Shown here piece by piece: positions 1-10,081 of a stretch of 64,000 bases of DNA. A program made the translations under genes and the position numbers. The stretch is from assembly GCA_900546065.1 (NCBI GenBank), contig URBK01000007.1:1-64000 (forward strand). The letters are read 5' to 3'. How positions within the stretch are numbered: the stretch's first letter is position 1; every line of letters starts with the position of its first letter. The DNA is from an uncultured Alistipes sp. Its GTDB lineage: Bacteria > Bacteroidota > Bacteroidia > Bacteroidales > Rikenellaceae. Under the pieces are notes generated by a model, which saw only the letters and a program-made list of their open reading frames with translations, was not told the origin of the DNA and searched no databases.

Positions 1-68
1 AGGACGTTTAGACGCAAGAAGGACGCTGAAGAGCTTAGTTGCGGATTTGAGGTTTATTTCAAAATCAT

Positions 69-99
69 TTGATAATTATGAATTTAATGCGTACATTTG
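69..99 (+). promoter_or_regulatory. Bacteroidetes-type promoter for the susC/susD pair
   Basis: A TTG at 69-71 lies exactly 20 bp before TACATTTG at 92-99, which fits the Bacteroidetes sigma consensus TTTG-N19/20-TAnnTTTG. The AT-rich leader to the susC start codon is about 40 nt. This is pattern matching only. Confidence 0.7.
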
Positions 100-148
100 C
101 AAGCGTATTTTATATTAAAATACTTGTAACACAAACGTACAAAAATTA

Positions 149-3100
149 ATGCTTATGGTTAGGAAAATTGTACTATTATTAGTCGCTTCTTTGACCTGCG
201 GTCTTTTGGCCTCGGCGCAAACGAAGCAAGTGAGCGGTACAGTTAAAGACGCTAACGGCAACGCCATCGTCGGCGCAACCGTTATCGTCGATGGTACCAC
301 GATCGGTACGAATACCGGCACTGACGGTTCGTTCCGCATCTCGGCTCCCGCAAACGGCAACCTGCTGGTGTCGTTCATCGGCTATGAGGATCAGAAGATC
401 GCCATCGCCGGTAAGACCAGCATCGAGGTCGTCCTGCAAGACAACTACACCGCTATCGAAGGCGTCACGGTACAGACCTTCGGTGAGTTGAAGAAGAAAG
501 ACCTCACCGGATCTATCACGGCCGTCACGGCGAAAGACCTCCAGAAGATGACCGTATCGTCGGTCAGCAACGCCCTCGAGGGCGCCGTGCCGGGTATCCA
601 GTCATACAGCACGACGGGTCAGCCGGGTACCGACGCTGCGATATACATCCGTGGTATCGGTTCTATCAACGGTAATCAGGCTGCCCTGATCGTTGTCGAC
701 GGTGTGCCTTACTCGTCGGCTCTGTCTACGATCAACCCGCTCGATATCGAGTCTGTCGTTGTATCTAAGGATGCCGCTGCAAACGCCCTCTACGGATCGC
801 GTGCTGCGAACGGTGTCATCTTCGTCACCACGAAGAAGGGCGCCCGCAACCAGAAGGCAAACATCACCTTCGAGGCCAAGTGGGGCTGGAACGAGATGGG
901 TGTCGGCGAGCACGAGACCATGCAGAACCCCGGCGACTACTACGAGTGGGCATACGGAGGTCTGTACAACTACTTTACGGCAAATGGCTATCCCCATGCC
1001 AATGCTGCAGCTGGTGCCTACAACAACCTCTTCAATGTATTGGGCAACTACATGGCATACAAACTTCCCGAGGGCGAGACCCTGATCGATTTCGAAACAG
1101 GCCGTCTGAACCCCAATGCACAGTTGCTCTATGCCGACAACTACGATGACTACCTCTTCACCAAGCAGTTCCGTCAGGAGTACACGCTCAGCATCAGCGG
1201 CGGTAACGACAAGGTGGACTACTACGTGTCGGGCAACTTCCTCGACGACCCCTCTTACGTGATCATGTCTTCGTTCAAGCGTTACTCGGGCCGCGCCGCC
1301 GTGAACGCACAGGTTACCGACTGGCTGAAGCTCGGCACCAACGTGTCGTTCACGCACCGCGATACCGACGATCCCGGATACGGCGATAGAGCCAACACCG
1401 GCAACGTCTTCTTATGGACGCAGTGGCAGAACCCCACCGTCCCCTACTATGCCCGCGATCTCGACGGTAACATCCGCTATAACCCCGACGGCACGAAGAT
1501 GCTCGAGAACGGCCTTGGCACCACTCTGTCGCCTTTCGGTAGCACGCAGGACATATTCAACTCTATGAATATGGCACACCCCTTACAGTCGATGAGCCGC
1601 GATATCAACCGCCGTGTTAGAGACAACATCTATGCCAATGCATACGTTGACATCACCTTCCTCAAGGACTTCAAGTTCACGGCCAACTTCACCATGGACA
1701 ACGTATACGACCGCACCACGTTCTTCCAGAACAACGAGTACGGTATCGGTGCTCTGCCCGAAAACAACGGCTTTGTCCAGAAGTACGCAGGATTCTACAC
1801 GTCGTACAACACGCAGCAGATGCTCAACTACAAGAAGTCGATCAACGACCTGCACAACGTGGACGTAATGATCGGCCACGAGTTCAACCGTACCGACAAT
1901 AATGAGATCAACGCGTACAACTACAACATCTTCTACCCCGGCATTCCCGAATTGGGCAACGCCGTCGACCCTACCAAGGACGTGGCGACATCGGAACACG
2001 TCAAGACAGCCCTTGAGGGTTATTTCGCACGCGCCAACTACAACTACGACGACCGCTACTTCCTGTCGCTCTCGTACCGTTATGACGGATCGTCGCTCTT
2101 CCAGTACGACCGTTGGGGACACTTCTGGTCGGTCGGCGGTTCATGGCGCATCTCTCAGGAGGAGTTCATGAAGCGTGCCCTCTGGGTAAACGACCTGCGT
2201 CTGCGTGCAACGTACGGCGTATCGGGCAACCAGCTCAACTCGGCATATCCCTACACCAACCTCTGGGCCATCGGCGAGATGGACGGACAACCGACCATCT
2301 CCCAGTCGTCGGTCGGCAACCGCAACCTTTCGTGGGAGCGCAACAAGCAGGTCGACGTAGGTCTCGACTTCCGCCTGTGGGACCGCGTATACGGATCGTT
2401 CGACTGGTACAACCGCCGTACGCACGACCTGATCTGGAACCGTCCGACCCCTGCCTCTACAGGCCTTACCTCGCGTCTGGAGAACATCGGTGTCCTGCAG
2501 AACTCGGGCTTCGAGTTCGACATCACGGTTGACCTTATCAAGAGCCGTAACGTATATTGGAATATTGGCATCAATGGTGCTTTCGCTCAGAACAAGCTGA
2601 TCGAGTTCCCCGAGGAGTTGGGTAACGCCGCTCTCGGTGGCGACTATGTATCGGGTGCGTTCCTGCGCGGTAAGGGCAAGTCGTACTACAACCTCTATCT
2701 GTTCGACTATGCAGGTGTAGATCCCGAGACCGGCGGCGAGCTCTACTGGAAGAATACCACCGACAGCGAGGGTAATGTAACCGGCCGCGAACTTACATCT
2801 AATTTCGCCGAAGCTAACCAGTACGAGATGGGTGACGCGCTGCCCGACATGACGGGCGGCCTGCGCACGACATTCCGCTGGAAGGGTCTCGACCTCAACA
2901 TCCAGACCGCATTCCAGATCGGTGGAAAGCAGTGGGACGGCGCTTCGGCCAACATGTACGATCCGGGACGTGCAGGATTCGCCGTATCGGACGACCTCAT
3001 ACGCAACACGTGGACTCCCGAGAATCCCAACGCAGAGTTCCCTATGTTGATGTATGGAGGAACATGGCAGTTCCCTGCTTCGAACGTCAACGCGCTCTAC

Positions 3101-3331
3101 CGCGACGCATCGTACTTCAGCCTGAAGAACCTCAATATCGGCTATACTCTTCCCCAGAAGTGGACCTCGAAGCTCAGCATCGAGTCGATCCGCGTATTCT
3201 TCAATGCCGACAACCTCTGCTTCGTTTCGGCTCACGACGGTTTCGATCCCCGTATGGGATTCAGCGGCATGAGCGGATTCATATTCCCGCAGGCGAGGAC
3301 CTTCACTTTCGGCATAACGCTTAACATGTAA
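149..3331 (+). CDS. SusC/RagA-family TonB-dependent outer-membrane receptor
   Basis: A 1060-residue outer-membrane importer of the SusC family, expected to carry oligosaccharide or peptide cargo into the periplasm using TonB energy. A signal peptide covers about residues 1-23. A carboxypeptidase-D-like regulatory domain follows (about 27-97), then a TonB-box-like stretch, the plug domain (about 115-230, with the SusC-type segment RGIGSINGNQAALIVVDG) and a long beta barrel ending in an aromatic strand (FTFGITLNM). The next gene, 18 bp away, is its SusD partner. ATG codons at 149 and 155 are both possible starts. Neither gene reveals the substrate, and no enzyme follows them. Confidence 0.95.
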   Translation: MLMVRKIVLLLVASLTCGLLASAQTKQVSGTVKDANGNAIVGATVIVDGTTIGTNTGTDGSFRISAPANGNLLVSFIGYEDQKIAIAGKTSIEVVLQDNYTAIEGVTVQTFGELKKKDLTGSITAVTAKDLQKMTVSSVSNALEGAVPGIQSYSTTGQPGTDAAIYIRGIGSINGNQAALIVVDGVPYSSALSTINPLDIESVVVSKDAAANALYGSRAANGVIFVTTKKGARNQKANITFEAKWGWNEMGVGEHETMQNPGDYYEWAYGGLYNYFTANGYPHANAAAGAYNNLFNVLGNYMAYKLPEGETLIDFETGRLNPNAQLLYADNYDDYLFTKQFRQEYTLSISGGNDKVDYYVSGNFLDDPSYVIMSSFKRYSGRAAVNAQVTDWLKLGTNVSFTHRDTDDPGYGDRANTGNVFLWTQWQNPTVPYYARDLDGNIRYNPDGTKMLENGLGTTLSPFGSTQDIFNSMNMAHPLQSMSRDINRRVRDNIYANAYVDITFLKDFKFTANFTMDNVYDRTTFFQNNEYGIGALPENNGFVQKYAGFYTSYNTQQMLNYKKSINDLHNVDVMIGHEFNRTDNNEINAYNYNIFYPGIPELGNAVDPTKDVATSEHVKTALEGYFARANYNYDDRYFLSLSYRYDGSSLFQYDRWGHFWSVGGSWRISQEEFMKRALWVNDLRLRATYGVSGNQLNSAYPYTNLWAIGEMDGQPTISQSSVGNRNLSWERNKQVDVGLDFRLWDRVYGSFDWYNRRTHDLIWNRPTPASTGLTSRLENIGVLQNSGFEFDITVDLIKSRNVYWNIGINGAFAQNKLIEFPEELGNAALGGDYVSGAFLRGKGKSYYNLYLFDYAGVDPETGGELYWKNTTDSEGNVTGRELTSNFAEANQYEMGDALPDMTGGLRTTFRWKGLDLNIQTAFQIGGKQWDGASANMYDPGRAGFAVSDDLIRNTWTPENPNAEFPMLMYGGTWQFPASNVNALYRDASYFSLKNLNIGYTLPQKWTSKLSIESIRVFFNADNLCFVSAHDGFDPRMGFSGMSGFIFPQARTFTFGITLNM

Positions 3332-3349
3332 TAAAACAGGAGGACAAAT

Positions 3350-4822
3350 ATGAAAAGGAAATTATTATATATTGCAGCAGCAGCCCTGCTCTTCTGCTCG
3401 TGCTCAGACCAGCTTTTCACCGAACCAGAGGGCGGAAAGGTATCTGATGAGCAGCTGACAGAACTCATCAACAAGGATGCCGATGCCGTTCTGGCTCCCA
3501 TGATGCAATCTAACCTGATGTGGATACACAACGGATACTACAGCGAGAGTAACATGTACAAGGGCATCAAATGCTGGTCGCTTGCTCTGGATCTGCAGGG
3601 GAACGACATGGTGCTGACCCTCACGAACAACTGGTACAAGGATATGTACATGCTCAACAATCTGCGTCAGCAGACTTCAAGCAACGTTGCCGAGTACTGG
3701 TATACCCTTTACAAAATAGTATACCGTGCAAACCAGATTCTCGACCTCATGCCCGAGAATCCGTCGAACGCGGCTCTTATCTACCAAGCGCAGGCCCTTA
3801 CGTACCGTGCTCTGGGCTACTACTACCTGATGAACCTCTATCAGGTCGACTACATGCACGGCGGCAAGGACAAGCCCGGCGTACCCCTCCACCTGACAGT
3901 AGGCGGAGCCATGGGCCGCACTCCCTCGACCGAAGTATACTCAACCATCATTGCCGACCTGCAGAATGCGATCAAGACCTTCGAGGAGCAGGGCTACGAT
4001 CCCATGTCTTCGACGGCGGACATTGATCAGAGCGTAGCCAACATGCTGCTGGCCCGCATTGCCCTCACCTCGGGCGATTACAGCACAGCCGCCTCGGCTG
4101 CCGCCGCCGTAATCGCAGAACCCTACTCGCTTATGGACGAGGAGCAGTACACCACCTCGGGATTCCAGAGCGTAAGCCTGCCCGAGACTATCTGGGGCTA
4201 CACCTTCTCGGGCAGCACCAGCAACGCCAACTCGAGCTTTGCGTCATACGTATCAATTTCGGTAAACGATTTCTCGCAGAACAAGGGCGTATATATGGCT
4301 ATCGACAACCGCCTCTACGACCAGATCCCCGACACGGACTACCGTAAGAAGAACTTCCTGTCAGCCGAGCAGGTTGCCAAGGGCGGCGAGTTCGAGGGTT
4401 ATCCCCAGTACACCAATATCAAGTTCAACACTCCGACATATGAGGTGGACGAGGTTTATATGCGTCTCTCAGAGGCATACTTGCTTAAGGCCGAGGCTGA
4501 GGCTCGCGGCGGCAATGACGCTGCAGCTCAGCAGACACTCTACGATCTGGTATCGAAGCGTGACAGTGGCTACACCAAGTCTTCGAAGACGGGTGACGCC
4601 CTGCTCGAGGAGATCTACCTCCAGAGCCGTATCGAGCTTTGGGGCGAGGGCCACGAGTTCTTCACCAACAAGCGTTTCAACAAGGGTATAGACCGAAAAT
4701 CATCAAGCAACCACTCTCATAAAGTTGCTGAGGACGTAAATGTATATACCTATCAGATCCCTCTGTCAATCGAAATTAACTCGAATCCTTATATTACCTC
4801 ATCGGATCAGAACCCGTTGTAG
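3350..4822 (+). CDS. SusD/RagB-family nutrient-binding lipoprotein
   Basis: A 490-residue surface lipoprotein that forms the lid of the upstream SusC channel and captures substrate. A short hydrophobic leader ends in a Cys-containing lipobox (LLFCSC, probable lipidated Cys at residue 18). The body has the helical SusD pattern, including the segment for the C-terminal SusD domain (VYMRLSEAYLLKAEAEARGG) and a final helix starting RIELWGEGHEFF. It is co-transcribed with susC and followed by a strong terminator. Specificity cannot be read from sequence. Confidence 0.95.
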   Translation: MKRKLLYIAAAALLFCSCSDQLFTEPEGGKVSDEQLTELINKDADAVLAPMMQSNLMWIHNGYYSESNMYKGIKCWSLALDLQGNDMVLTLTNNWYKDMYMLNNLRQQTSSNVAEYWYTLYKIVYRANQILDLMPENPSNAALIYQAQALTYRALGYYYLMNLYQVDYMHGGKDKPGVPLHLTVGGAMGRTPSTEVYSTIIADLQNAIKTFEEQGYDPMSSTADIDQSVANMLLARIALTSGDYSTAASAAAAVIAEPYSLMDEEQYTTSGFQSVSLPETIWGYTFSGSTSNANSSFASYVSISVNDFSQNKGVYMAIDNRLYDQIPDTDYRKKNFLSAEQVAKGGEFEGYPQYTNIKFNTPTYEVDEVYMRLSEAYLLKAEAEARGGNDAAAQQTLYDLVSKRDSGYTKSSKTGDALLEEIYLQSRIELWGEGHEFFTNKRFNKGIDRKSSSNHSHKVAEDVNVYTYQIPLSIEINSNPYITSSDQNPL

Positions 4823-4859
4823 TCGATACGCGGCCCCGAGCCGCCCGACATAATGCTAC

Positions 4860-4893
4860 GAAGCCGCCCGAAAAGGGCGGCTTCGCTGTTTTT
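4860..4893 (+). terminator. Rho-independent terminator of susC/susD
   Basis: A perfect 10-bp stem (GAAGCCGCCC at 4860-4869 with GGGCGGCTTC at 4875-4884) has a 5-nt loop and is followed by a T-rich run at 4887-4893. It lies 38 bp after the susD stop codon. Confidence 0.85.
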
Positions 4894-5340
4894 ATATACC
4901 ATCACACTACTCTTATATTGATCATCTAAATAACCGCAGCACGCTAAGGAAGGCCGTATAATAAGCGTACGATCAGATCGCTGCACCGACGCAAACGAGA
5001 CTTTCAAACGCCATCCATAAACATCTCCTCACGGCAAAACAAACGCCGCATAAACAGTGTTCTCGGGCAATAATGACGGCACCACTTAAATACGCCCCAA
5101 ATTGGCACACAGCACGTCTAAAGTTTCAAGGCAGACAATCTACCCTCCAATATATAAATGCCGGCAAAAGGTCGGAAAAACGGTTTATTACAAGAATGCA
5201 CGGATGACTAAAGGGCCGAGGTACGAGAAATACCACCAAAGCCCCCTCTTGTAAACGGGGAGGTGCAGGCGCTGAAAAGGATATGCAAAAAGAGATTGGG
5301 GCAGCGCGTAATGGAAGAGCAAAAATATAAACCAGAACAC
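4894..5340. other. Non-coding spacer of about 450 bp
   Basis: I find no convincing gene here. The stretch is more AT-rich than its surroundings. Around 5215-5275 there are short inverted pairs (GGTA/TACC and CCCC/GGGG) that could form a small structured RNA, but nothing matches a family I recognise. Confidence 0.4.
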
Positions 5341-5378
5341 AAAGAAAACGGCCGACTCTCAGATTGAGAGTCGGCCGT
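5341..5378 (-). terminator. Terminator of the TPR-protein gene
   Basis: A 14-bp perfect inverted repeat (5348-5361 and 5365-5378) encloses a 3-nt loop. Read on the minus strand it is followed by a T-rich run (TTTCTTT), so it ends transcripts from the TPR gene. It could also stop read-through from the plus strand. Confidence 0.85.
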
Positions 5379-5417
5379 CATATTAACTCAGGCACGGTAT
5401 CGACCGTCCAAAGTATA

Positions 5418-6386
5418 TTACTTCGTCAGCTCAGCCAATGCAGCCTTTGCAGGCGTCAGATAGGGCTCGGCGGTAACCTTCTTAAGGGCCTCGACAGCCT
5501 TATCCTTCATCTCCTTGCCGTTGTATGCAGAGCCAAGGTTGAAATATACTGCGCTCACGTCCTCAGGATCGGTCTGAAGGGCTGCGGCAGCCTCACCCAG
5601 CTCGATCACCTTGTCGTAATCCTTCTTCAGATAGTATGCCTGAACTGCCACGCGCGATGCCACGGCCTTGTCGGCGATCTTCTCCGACATGGCGATAATG
5701 CCGTCCAGATCGTTTGCCTGCTGCAACTTGGCAATCTGGTTGTTGGTGTACATATTCATCTTCGAGCGGGCCTCAGCGATAGCCTCGTCATACTTGGGGC
5801 TGGGAAGTGCCGCAACCTCGCTGCACACCTTCATACCGTCCTCGTACTTGTCCATCTTGAAGTAGCTCTCTGCGAGGTTCAATGCCATGGCCGTATTCTT
5901 GGGATCGGCAGCATAACCCTTGGCAAAGATCTCGATAGCCTTGGCGAAATCATTGTTGTTGAATGCCGAAGCGCCCTGTGCCTGATATACCTTTCCGAGC
6001 AGCGAATTGATCTTCTGGGCTGCAGGGGCATTGTCATACTCCGTAGCCTTGGCCGCACCCTTCGTGAGATTATCCACAGCCTCAGCGAACTTGGCATCGG
6101 CATCCTCGGAAGTCTCGGCCTTCATTGCAGCCGCAGCAGCCTGTGCACCCTTGCCCTGATATGCCGTAGGGAGGTACTTCTTTGCATTGGCCACGCAGTT
6201 CAGCTCCGCGTCATCGGCAGAATCCGAACCGTTGGCTATTACACTTTCGAAGGCCTCTACCGCCTTGGCGAAATTCTTCGCCTGCAACGCCTCGGCGCCT
6301 TCATTGTATGATGCAACCACATCACTCTGCGCCGAGGCCGTAAAGGCCCACATCAGCGCCATTGCCATTAAAACAATCTTGTTCAT
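5418..6386 (-). CDS. Secreted tetratricopeptide-repeat protein
   Basis: A 322-residue protein with a clear signal peptide (cleavage after about residue 19, in TASAQ), so it is probably periplasmic. The rest is helical, with several TPR-like units spaced about 34 residues apart; the clearest covers about 140-200, with the run AKAIEIFAKGYAADPKNTA. It is rich in Ala, Lys and Glu. It has its own promoter upstream and terminator downstream, so it forms a single-gene unit. TPR proteins are scaffolds; the partner is unknown. Function beyond protein-protein interaction is not assigned. Confidence 0.8.
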   Translation of the reverse strand: MNKIVLMAMALMWAFTASAQSDVVASYNEGAEALQAKNFAKAVEAFESVIANGSDSADDAELNCVANAKKYLPTAYQGKGAQAAAAAMKAETSEDADAKFAEAVDNLTKGAAKATEYDNAPAAQKINSLLGKVYQAQGASAFNNNDFAKAIEIFAKGYAADPKNTAMALNLAESYFKMDKYEDGMKVCSEVAALPSPKYDEAIAEARSKMNMYTNNQIAKLQQANDLDGIIAMSEKIADKAVASRVAVQAYYLKKDYDKVIELGEAAAALQTDPEDVSAVYFNLGSAYNGKEMKDKAVEALKKVTAEPYLTPAKAALAELTK

Positions 6387-6455
6387 AGATCAAAAAATTT
6401 ATTTAGGTTATCATTTTCCCGATATCCGGAGCGATGCCGACGGCACCAACGAACA

Positions 6456-6486
6456 CAAAGTTACATTTTGTTTTTGTTTTATGCAA
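6456..6486 (-). promoter_or_regulatory. Promoter of the TPR-protein gene
   Basis: On the minus strand TTG (6486-6484) is followed after exactly 20 bp by TAACTTTG (6463-6456), a full match to TTTG-N20-TAnnTTTG. It lies 70 bp before the start codon. Confidence 0.75.
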
Positions 6487-6537
6487 ATATACGCGTTTTT
6501 TTGCATTGCTGTCGCATATATCTTCGCTTCGTACCGA

Positions 6538-6993
6538 TCACCTCAGACGGTTGAAAAAATCCTTCATCAGCACCTCGCATTCTGATGCCAGCACTCCGCG
6601 CGTGACCGTCGTGCGGGGATGCAGCAGGGATGTGCCCACACGCATAAAACCCCGTTTAGGATCATCGGCTCCATAGACTACGCGGTCGATCTGACTCCAT
6701 GCCAAAGCCCCTGCACACATCACGCATGGCTCTACGGTGACGTATATCGTACACCCTTTCAAATACTTCCCGCCGAGGGTCGATGCCGCCGCAGTGATAC
6801 ATTGCATCTCGGCATGGGCCGTAGCGTCGCACAGCGTCTCCACAAGGTTATGACCGCGTCCTATCACCGCATCGCCGCAAACGACGACGGCACCGATAGG
6901 AACCTCCTCACTTTTCAACGCTTTGCGAGCCTCGTTTATTGCCATGCGCATGAACTTCTCGTCGCGCTCTTCAGTTTTTTCGTTTCGTTCCAT
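6538..6993 (-). CDS. tadA: tRNA-specific adenosine deaminase (A34 to inosine)
   Basis: A 151-residue cytidine-deaminase-fold enzyme that converts wobble adenosine to inosine in tRNA. The catalytic zinc site is complete: His60-Ala-Glu62 with Glu as proton shuttle, and Cys90/Cys93 in PCVMC. The N-terminal segment before EVPIGAV has the length usual in TadA when the ATG at 6993 is used; the in-frame extension up to 7056 runs through the promoter and is not supported. The gene is divergent from aspS, so two tRNA-related functions sit back to back. Confidence 0.93.
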   Translation of the reverse strand: MERNEKTEERDEKFMRMAINEARKALKSEEVPIGAVVVCGDAVIGRGHNLVETLCDATAHAEMQCITAAASTLGGKYLKGCTIYVTVEPCVMCAGALAWSQIDRVVYGADDPKRGFMRVGTSLLHPRTTVTRGVLASECEVLMKDFFNRLR

Positions 6994-7002
6994 AAGTATT
7001 TG

Positions 7003-7032
7003 CGAAATTAATGAAATATTCGGAACTTGCAA
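7003..7032 (-). promoter_or_regulatory. Probable tadA promoter
   Basis: On the minus strand TTG (7032-7030) is separated by 19 bp from TAATTTCG (7010-7003), one mismatch from TAnnTTTG. The expected transcription start falls only a few bases before the tadA ATG, implying a very short or absent leader. Confidence 0.5.
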
Positions 7033-7111
7033 ACCGCCCGAAGAGGAGAACGTCATGCTTCACATGCAAAAGCCTAATGCGCAGTTTGATCAACTCGTAC
7101 GGCGGCAGCGG

Positions 7112-7140
7112 TTGCATATGCGTAAAATTTACTATCTTTA
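7112..7140 (+). promoter_or_regulatory. Probable aspS promoter
   Basis: TTG at 7112-7114 is followed after 18 bp by TATCTTTA at 7133-7140, one mismatch from TAnnTTTG. It lies about 40 bp before the aspS start and supports that ATG over more upstream in-frame ATGs. Confidence 0.5.
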
Positions 7141-7180
7141 CGGCGCCAAAATCGATCAAACGAACTTAAATCGCAATATT

Positions 7181-8935
7181 ATGTACAGGAGTCATACTTG
7201 CGGCGAACTGCGCAGCAGCGACATCGGTCGTTCGGTGACGCTCGCCGGATGGGTGCAGAAGGTGCGTAACCTCGGCGCCATGACCTTTATCGACCTGCGC
7301 GACCGTTACGGCATCACGCAGATCGTCGTCGAAGAACACTCGCCCGAACAGACGCGTGCCGTGGCCGCACACCTCGGCCGCGAATACGTGCTTCAGGCCA
7401 AAGGGCGCGTCATCGAACGCTCGTCGAAGAACCCCAAGATGCCTACGGGCGACATCGAGGTTGCGGCCGACGAACTCATTGTCCTGAATGAGGCGCAGAC
7501 GCCGCCATTCACCATCGAGGAGAACTCGGACGGCGGCGACGACCTGCGTATGAAATACCGTTATCTGGATCTGCGCCGTCCGCCTCTGCAGCGCAACCTC
7601 GCACTGCGCCACCGTATGGCACATGCCGTACGTACGTTCCTCGACAAGGAGGGATTCCTCGAGATCGAGACCCCATATCTTGTCGGATCGACGCCCGAGG
7701 GCGCACGTGACTTCGTGGTGCCGAGCCGCATGAACCCCAACCAGTTCTACGCCCTGCCCCAGTCACCCCAGACGCTCAAGCAGCTGCTCATGGTTGCCGG
7801 TTACGACCGTTACTTCCAGATCGTACGCTGCTTCCGCGACGAGGACCTGCGTGCTGACCGTCAGCCCGAATTCACGCAGATCGACTGCGAGATGTCGTTC
7901 GTCGAGCAGGAGGATATACTCGAGGTATTCGAGCGCTGGGCAAAATACATGTTCCATGAGATTCTCGGCATCGACTTCACGGAGCCATTCCGCCGCATGC
8001 CGTGGATCGAGGCCATGGAGCGTTTCGGATCGGACAAACCCGACCTGCGCTTCGGCATGGAACTGCACGACGTGACCGATCTGGCACACGGGCACTCGTT
8101 CTCGGTCTTCGACGATGCGGAGTATATCGCCGGATTCGCCGCCACGGGATGTGCAGGATATACCCGCAAGCAGATTGACGCACTCACCGAGTATGTCAAG
8201 CGCCCGCAGGTCGGGGCCAAGGGACTCGTATGGATACGTCTCGACGAGCAGGGCAATGTCAAGTCTTCGATCGACAAGTTCTTCACACCCGACCAGCTTA
8301 AGGCCATCGCCGCACGCGTCGAGGCCAAGGCCGGCGATCTGATGCTGATGATCTGCGGCAAGAAATTCAAGGTTCTCACCCAGCTCTGCGCCCTGCGTCT
8401 GCATGTGGCCGAGCAGTTGGGACTGCGCGACCCGCACAAGTTCGCTCCGCTGTGGGTTGTAGACTTCCCGATGTTCGAGTGGGATGAGGAGACACAGCGT
8501 TTCTACGCCATGCACCACCCCTTCACCTCGCCCAAACCCGAGGATATACCCTTCATGGAGAGCGATCCGGCACGCGTACGCGCCAATGCCTACGACTTCG
8601 TCTGCAACGGCACCGAGATCGGCGGCGGCTCGATACGTATCCACGATGCACAGCTTCAGGCCCTCATATTCAAGGTCCTGGGCTTCACGCCGGAGCGTGC
8701 GCAGGAGCAGTTCGGCTTCCTAATGAATGCCTTCAAGTTCGGTGCGCCCCCTCACGGAGGCCTCGCCTTCGGTTTCGACCGTCTCTGCTCGCTCTTCGGC
8801 GGCTCGGACTCGATCCGCGACTTCATCGCCTTCCCGAAGAACAATGCCGGCCGCGACGTCATGCTGGATGCCCCCTCGGCACTCGACCAGTCGCAGCTCG
8901 ACGAGCTCTATCTCTCGCTCGTAAAACCTGAATAA
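7181..8935 (+). CDS. aspS: Aspartyl-tRNA synthetase
   Basis: A 584-residue class II synthetase that charges tRNA-Asp. It has the bacterial layout: an N-terminal OB-fold anticodon-binding domain (starting [10 protein letters not shown]), the class II core with motif 2 ([20 protein letters not shown]), a bacterial GAD insertion, and motif 3 (GLAFGFDRL). The length matches bacterial AspRS (about 585-590) only from the ATG at 7181; the open frame reaches back to 6923 but that part overlaps tadA on the other strand. Whether it also charges tRNA-Asn cannot be told from this window. Confidence 0.97.
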   Translation: MYRSHTCGELRSSDIGRSVTLAGWVQKVRNLGAMTFIDLRDRYGITQIVVEEHSPEQTRAVAAHLGREYVLQAKGRVIERSSKNPKMPTGDIEVAADELIVLNEAQTPPFTIEENSDGGDDLRMKYRYLDLRRPPLQRNLALRHRMAHAVRTFLDKEGFLEIETPYLVGSTPEGARDFVVPSRMNPNQFYALPQSPQTLKQLLMVAGYDRYFQIVRCFRDEDLRADRQPEFTQIDCEMSFVEQEDILEVFERWAKYMFHEILGIDFTEPFRRMPWIEAMERFGSDKPDLRFGMELHDVTDLAHGHSFSVFDDAEYIAGFAATGCAGYTRKQIDALTEYVKRPQVGAKGLVWIRLDEQGNVKSSIDKFFTPDQLKAIAARVEAKAGDLMLMICGKKFKVLTQLCALRLHVAEQLGLRDPHKFAPLWVVDFPMFEWDEETQRFYAMHHPFTSPKPEDIPFMESDPARVRANAYDFVCNGTEIGGGSIRIHDAQLQALIFKVLGFTPERAQEQFGFLMNAFKFGAPPHGGLAFGFDRLCSLFGGSDSIRDFIAFPKNNAGRDVMLDAPSALDQSQLDELYLSLVKPE

Positions 8936-8952
8936 ACTTTACGGACAATAAG

Positions 8953-8988
8953 AAAAGAGGTTGGCCCGAAAAGCCAACCTCTTTTTTA
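8953..8988 (+). terminator. aspS terminator
   Basis: A 10-bp stem (AGAGGTTGGC at 8956-8965 with GCCAACCTCT at 8973-8982) has a 7-nt loop and is followed by a run of six Ts. It sits 20 bp after the aspS stop codon. Confidence 0.9.
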
Positions 8989-9032
8989 TTTCCCTATTCT
9001 GATGCACGCATCACAGCGGTGCAGCAATAAAC

Positions 9033-9066
9033 AAAAAACGGGGGCAACAAATAGTTATCCCCGTTT
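9033..9066 (-). terminator. Probable terminator of the rubredoxin gene
   Basis: Read on the minus strand, AAACGGGG and CCCCGTTT can pair around a loop of about 16 nt, followed by a run of Ts. The long loop lowers confidence. Confidence 0.5.
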
Positions 9067-9148
9067 ATCATCTGTCGCACGCCGTCAACCGACGTACGTA
9101 CGAAACTGCACCCTAAGGCAACAGCCCCATTAAAGCAGAGGAGTACGC

Positions 9149-9313
9149 TTACTCCTCGACCTTCTCGAACTGATCCTTACCCACACCGCACAAGGGGCAA
9201 ACCCAGTCGTCGGGTATATCCTCGAAAGCCGTTCCTGCGGCGATGCCACCTTCGGGATCGCCCACAGCGGGATCATAAATCCAATCGCAAACTGTACATC
9301 TGTACTTGTCCAT
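9149..9313 (-). CDS. Rubredoxin
   Basis: A 54-residue iron-sulfur protein starting [15 protein letters not shown], with the two Cys pairs that bind a single iron: CTVC near the N terminus and CPLC in [13 protein letters not shown]. Length and motifs are typical of rubredoxin, a cytoplasmic one-electron carrier often used for oxygen or peroxide reduction. It has its own promoter, 58 bp upstream. The position directly downstream of the Rnf operon suggests, but does not prove, that the two share electron donors. It is preceded on the same strand by rnfA. Confidence 0.96.
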   Translation of the reverse strand: MDKYRCTVCDWIYDPAVGDPEGGIAAGTAFEDIPDDWVCPLCGVGKDQFEKVEE

Positions 9314-9370
9314 AATTCAATTTCATTAAAGGTTATCGTGACGGTCGCTCTCGCGACCCTGCACACGGTA

Positions 9371-9400
9371 CAAAATTAATACAAATATCGCCATTTGCAA
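9371..9400 (-). promoter_or_regulatory. Promoter of the rubredoxin gene
   Basis: On the minus strand TTG (9400-9398) lies 19 bp from TAATTTTG (9378-9371), a full match to the Bacteroidetes consensus. It lies downstream of rnfA, so rubredoxin can be expressed independently of the Rnf operon. Confidence 0.75.
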
Positions 9401-9500
9401 GAGCAAATGCGTTTCCCGCGCCAAATAGTGGTGTCAGCCTCGGGCTTTAAGAACGTCTCTGACGAAACAGCCGACATCCGTCCCTGCTGCATGGCACGCG

Positions 9501-10079
9501 CTATACCAGTCCCGAGAATCCCATGAAGGCCATGGCCAGAATAGCGGCCGTAATCAGCGCTATCGGGGTACCCTTCAAGGCTGCGGGCACACCGTCCAGC
9601 TCCAGACGCTCGCGTATGCCGGCGAAGATCACCAGTGCAAGGCCGAAGCCCAACGCGGTCGATACGGAGTACGTTACACTCTGCAGCAGGTTGAACTCCT
9701 TCTGGATCATAAGTATGGCCACACCCAAAACGGCGCAGTTGGTCGTGATCAGCGGAAGGAATATGCCGAGAGCCTGATAGAGCGACGGAGAGACCTTCTT
9801 GAGCATGATCTCCACCATCTGCACCAGAGCGGCAATGACCAGAATGAAGACTATGGTCTGCATGTAGCCGATGCCGAGGGGATCGAGTATGAAGGTCTGT
9901 ATCGACCACGCCACCACAGCCGTAAGGGCCATGACGAAGGTGACGGCGGCACCCATGCCGAGCGACGTCTCTACCTTGGACGACACGCCGAGGAAGGGGC
10001 ATATACCGAGGAACTGTGCGAGTACCACGTTGTTGACGAAGATCGCACCTATGATTATTGCGAAATACGAGATCTCCAT
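9501..10079 (-). CDS. rnfA: Rnf electron transport complex subunit A
   Basis: A 192-residue integral membrane protein with six predicted hydrophobic helices and the RnfA/NqrE signature at the N terminus ([18 protein letters not shown]). RnfA and RnfE form an inverted pair in the membrane that holds a [2Fe-2S] cluster, and this segment supplies the conserved Cys region. It is the last gene of the nadE-rseC-rnfBCDGEA operon, 2 bp after rnfE. No clear terminator follows it. Confidence 0.95.
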   Translation of the reverse strand: MEISYFAIIIGAIFVNNVVLAQFLGICPFLGVSSKVETSLGMGAAVTFVMALTAVVAWSIQTFILDPLGIGYMQTIVFILVIAALVQMVEIMLKKVSPSLYQALGIFLPLITTNCAVLGVAILMIQKEFNLLQSVTYSVSTALGFGLALVIFAGIRERLELDGVPAALKGTPIALITAAILAMAFMGFSGLV

Positions 10080-10081
10080 AA

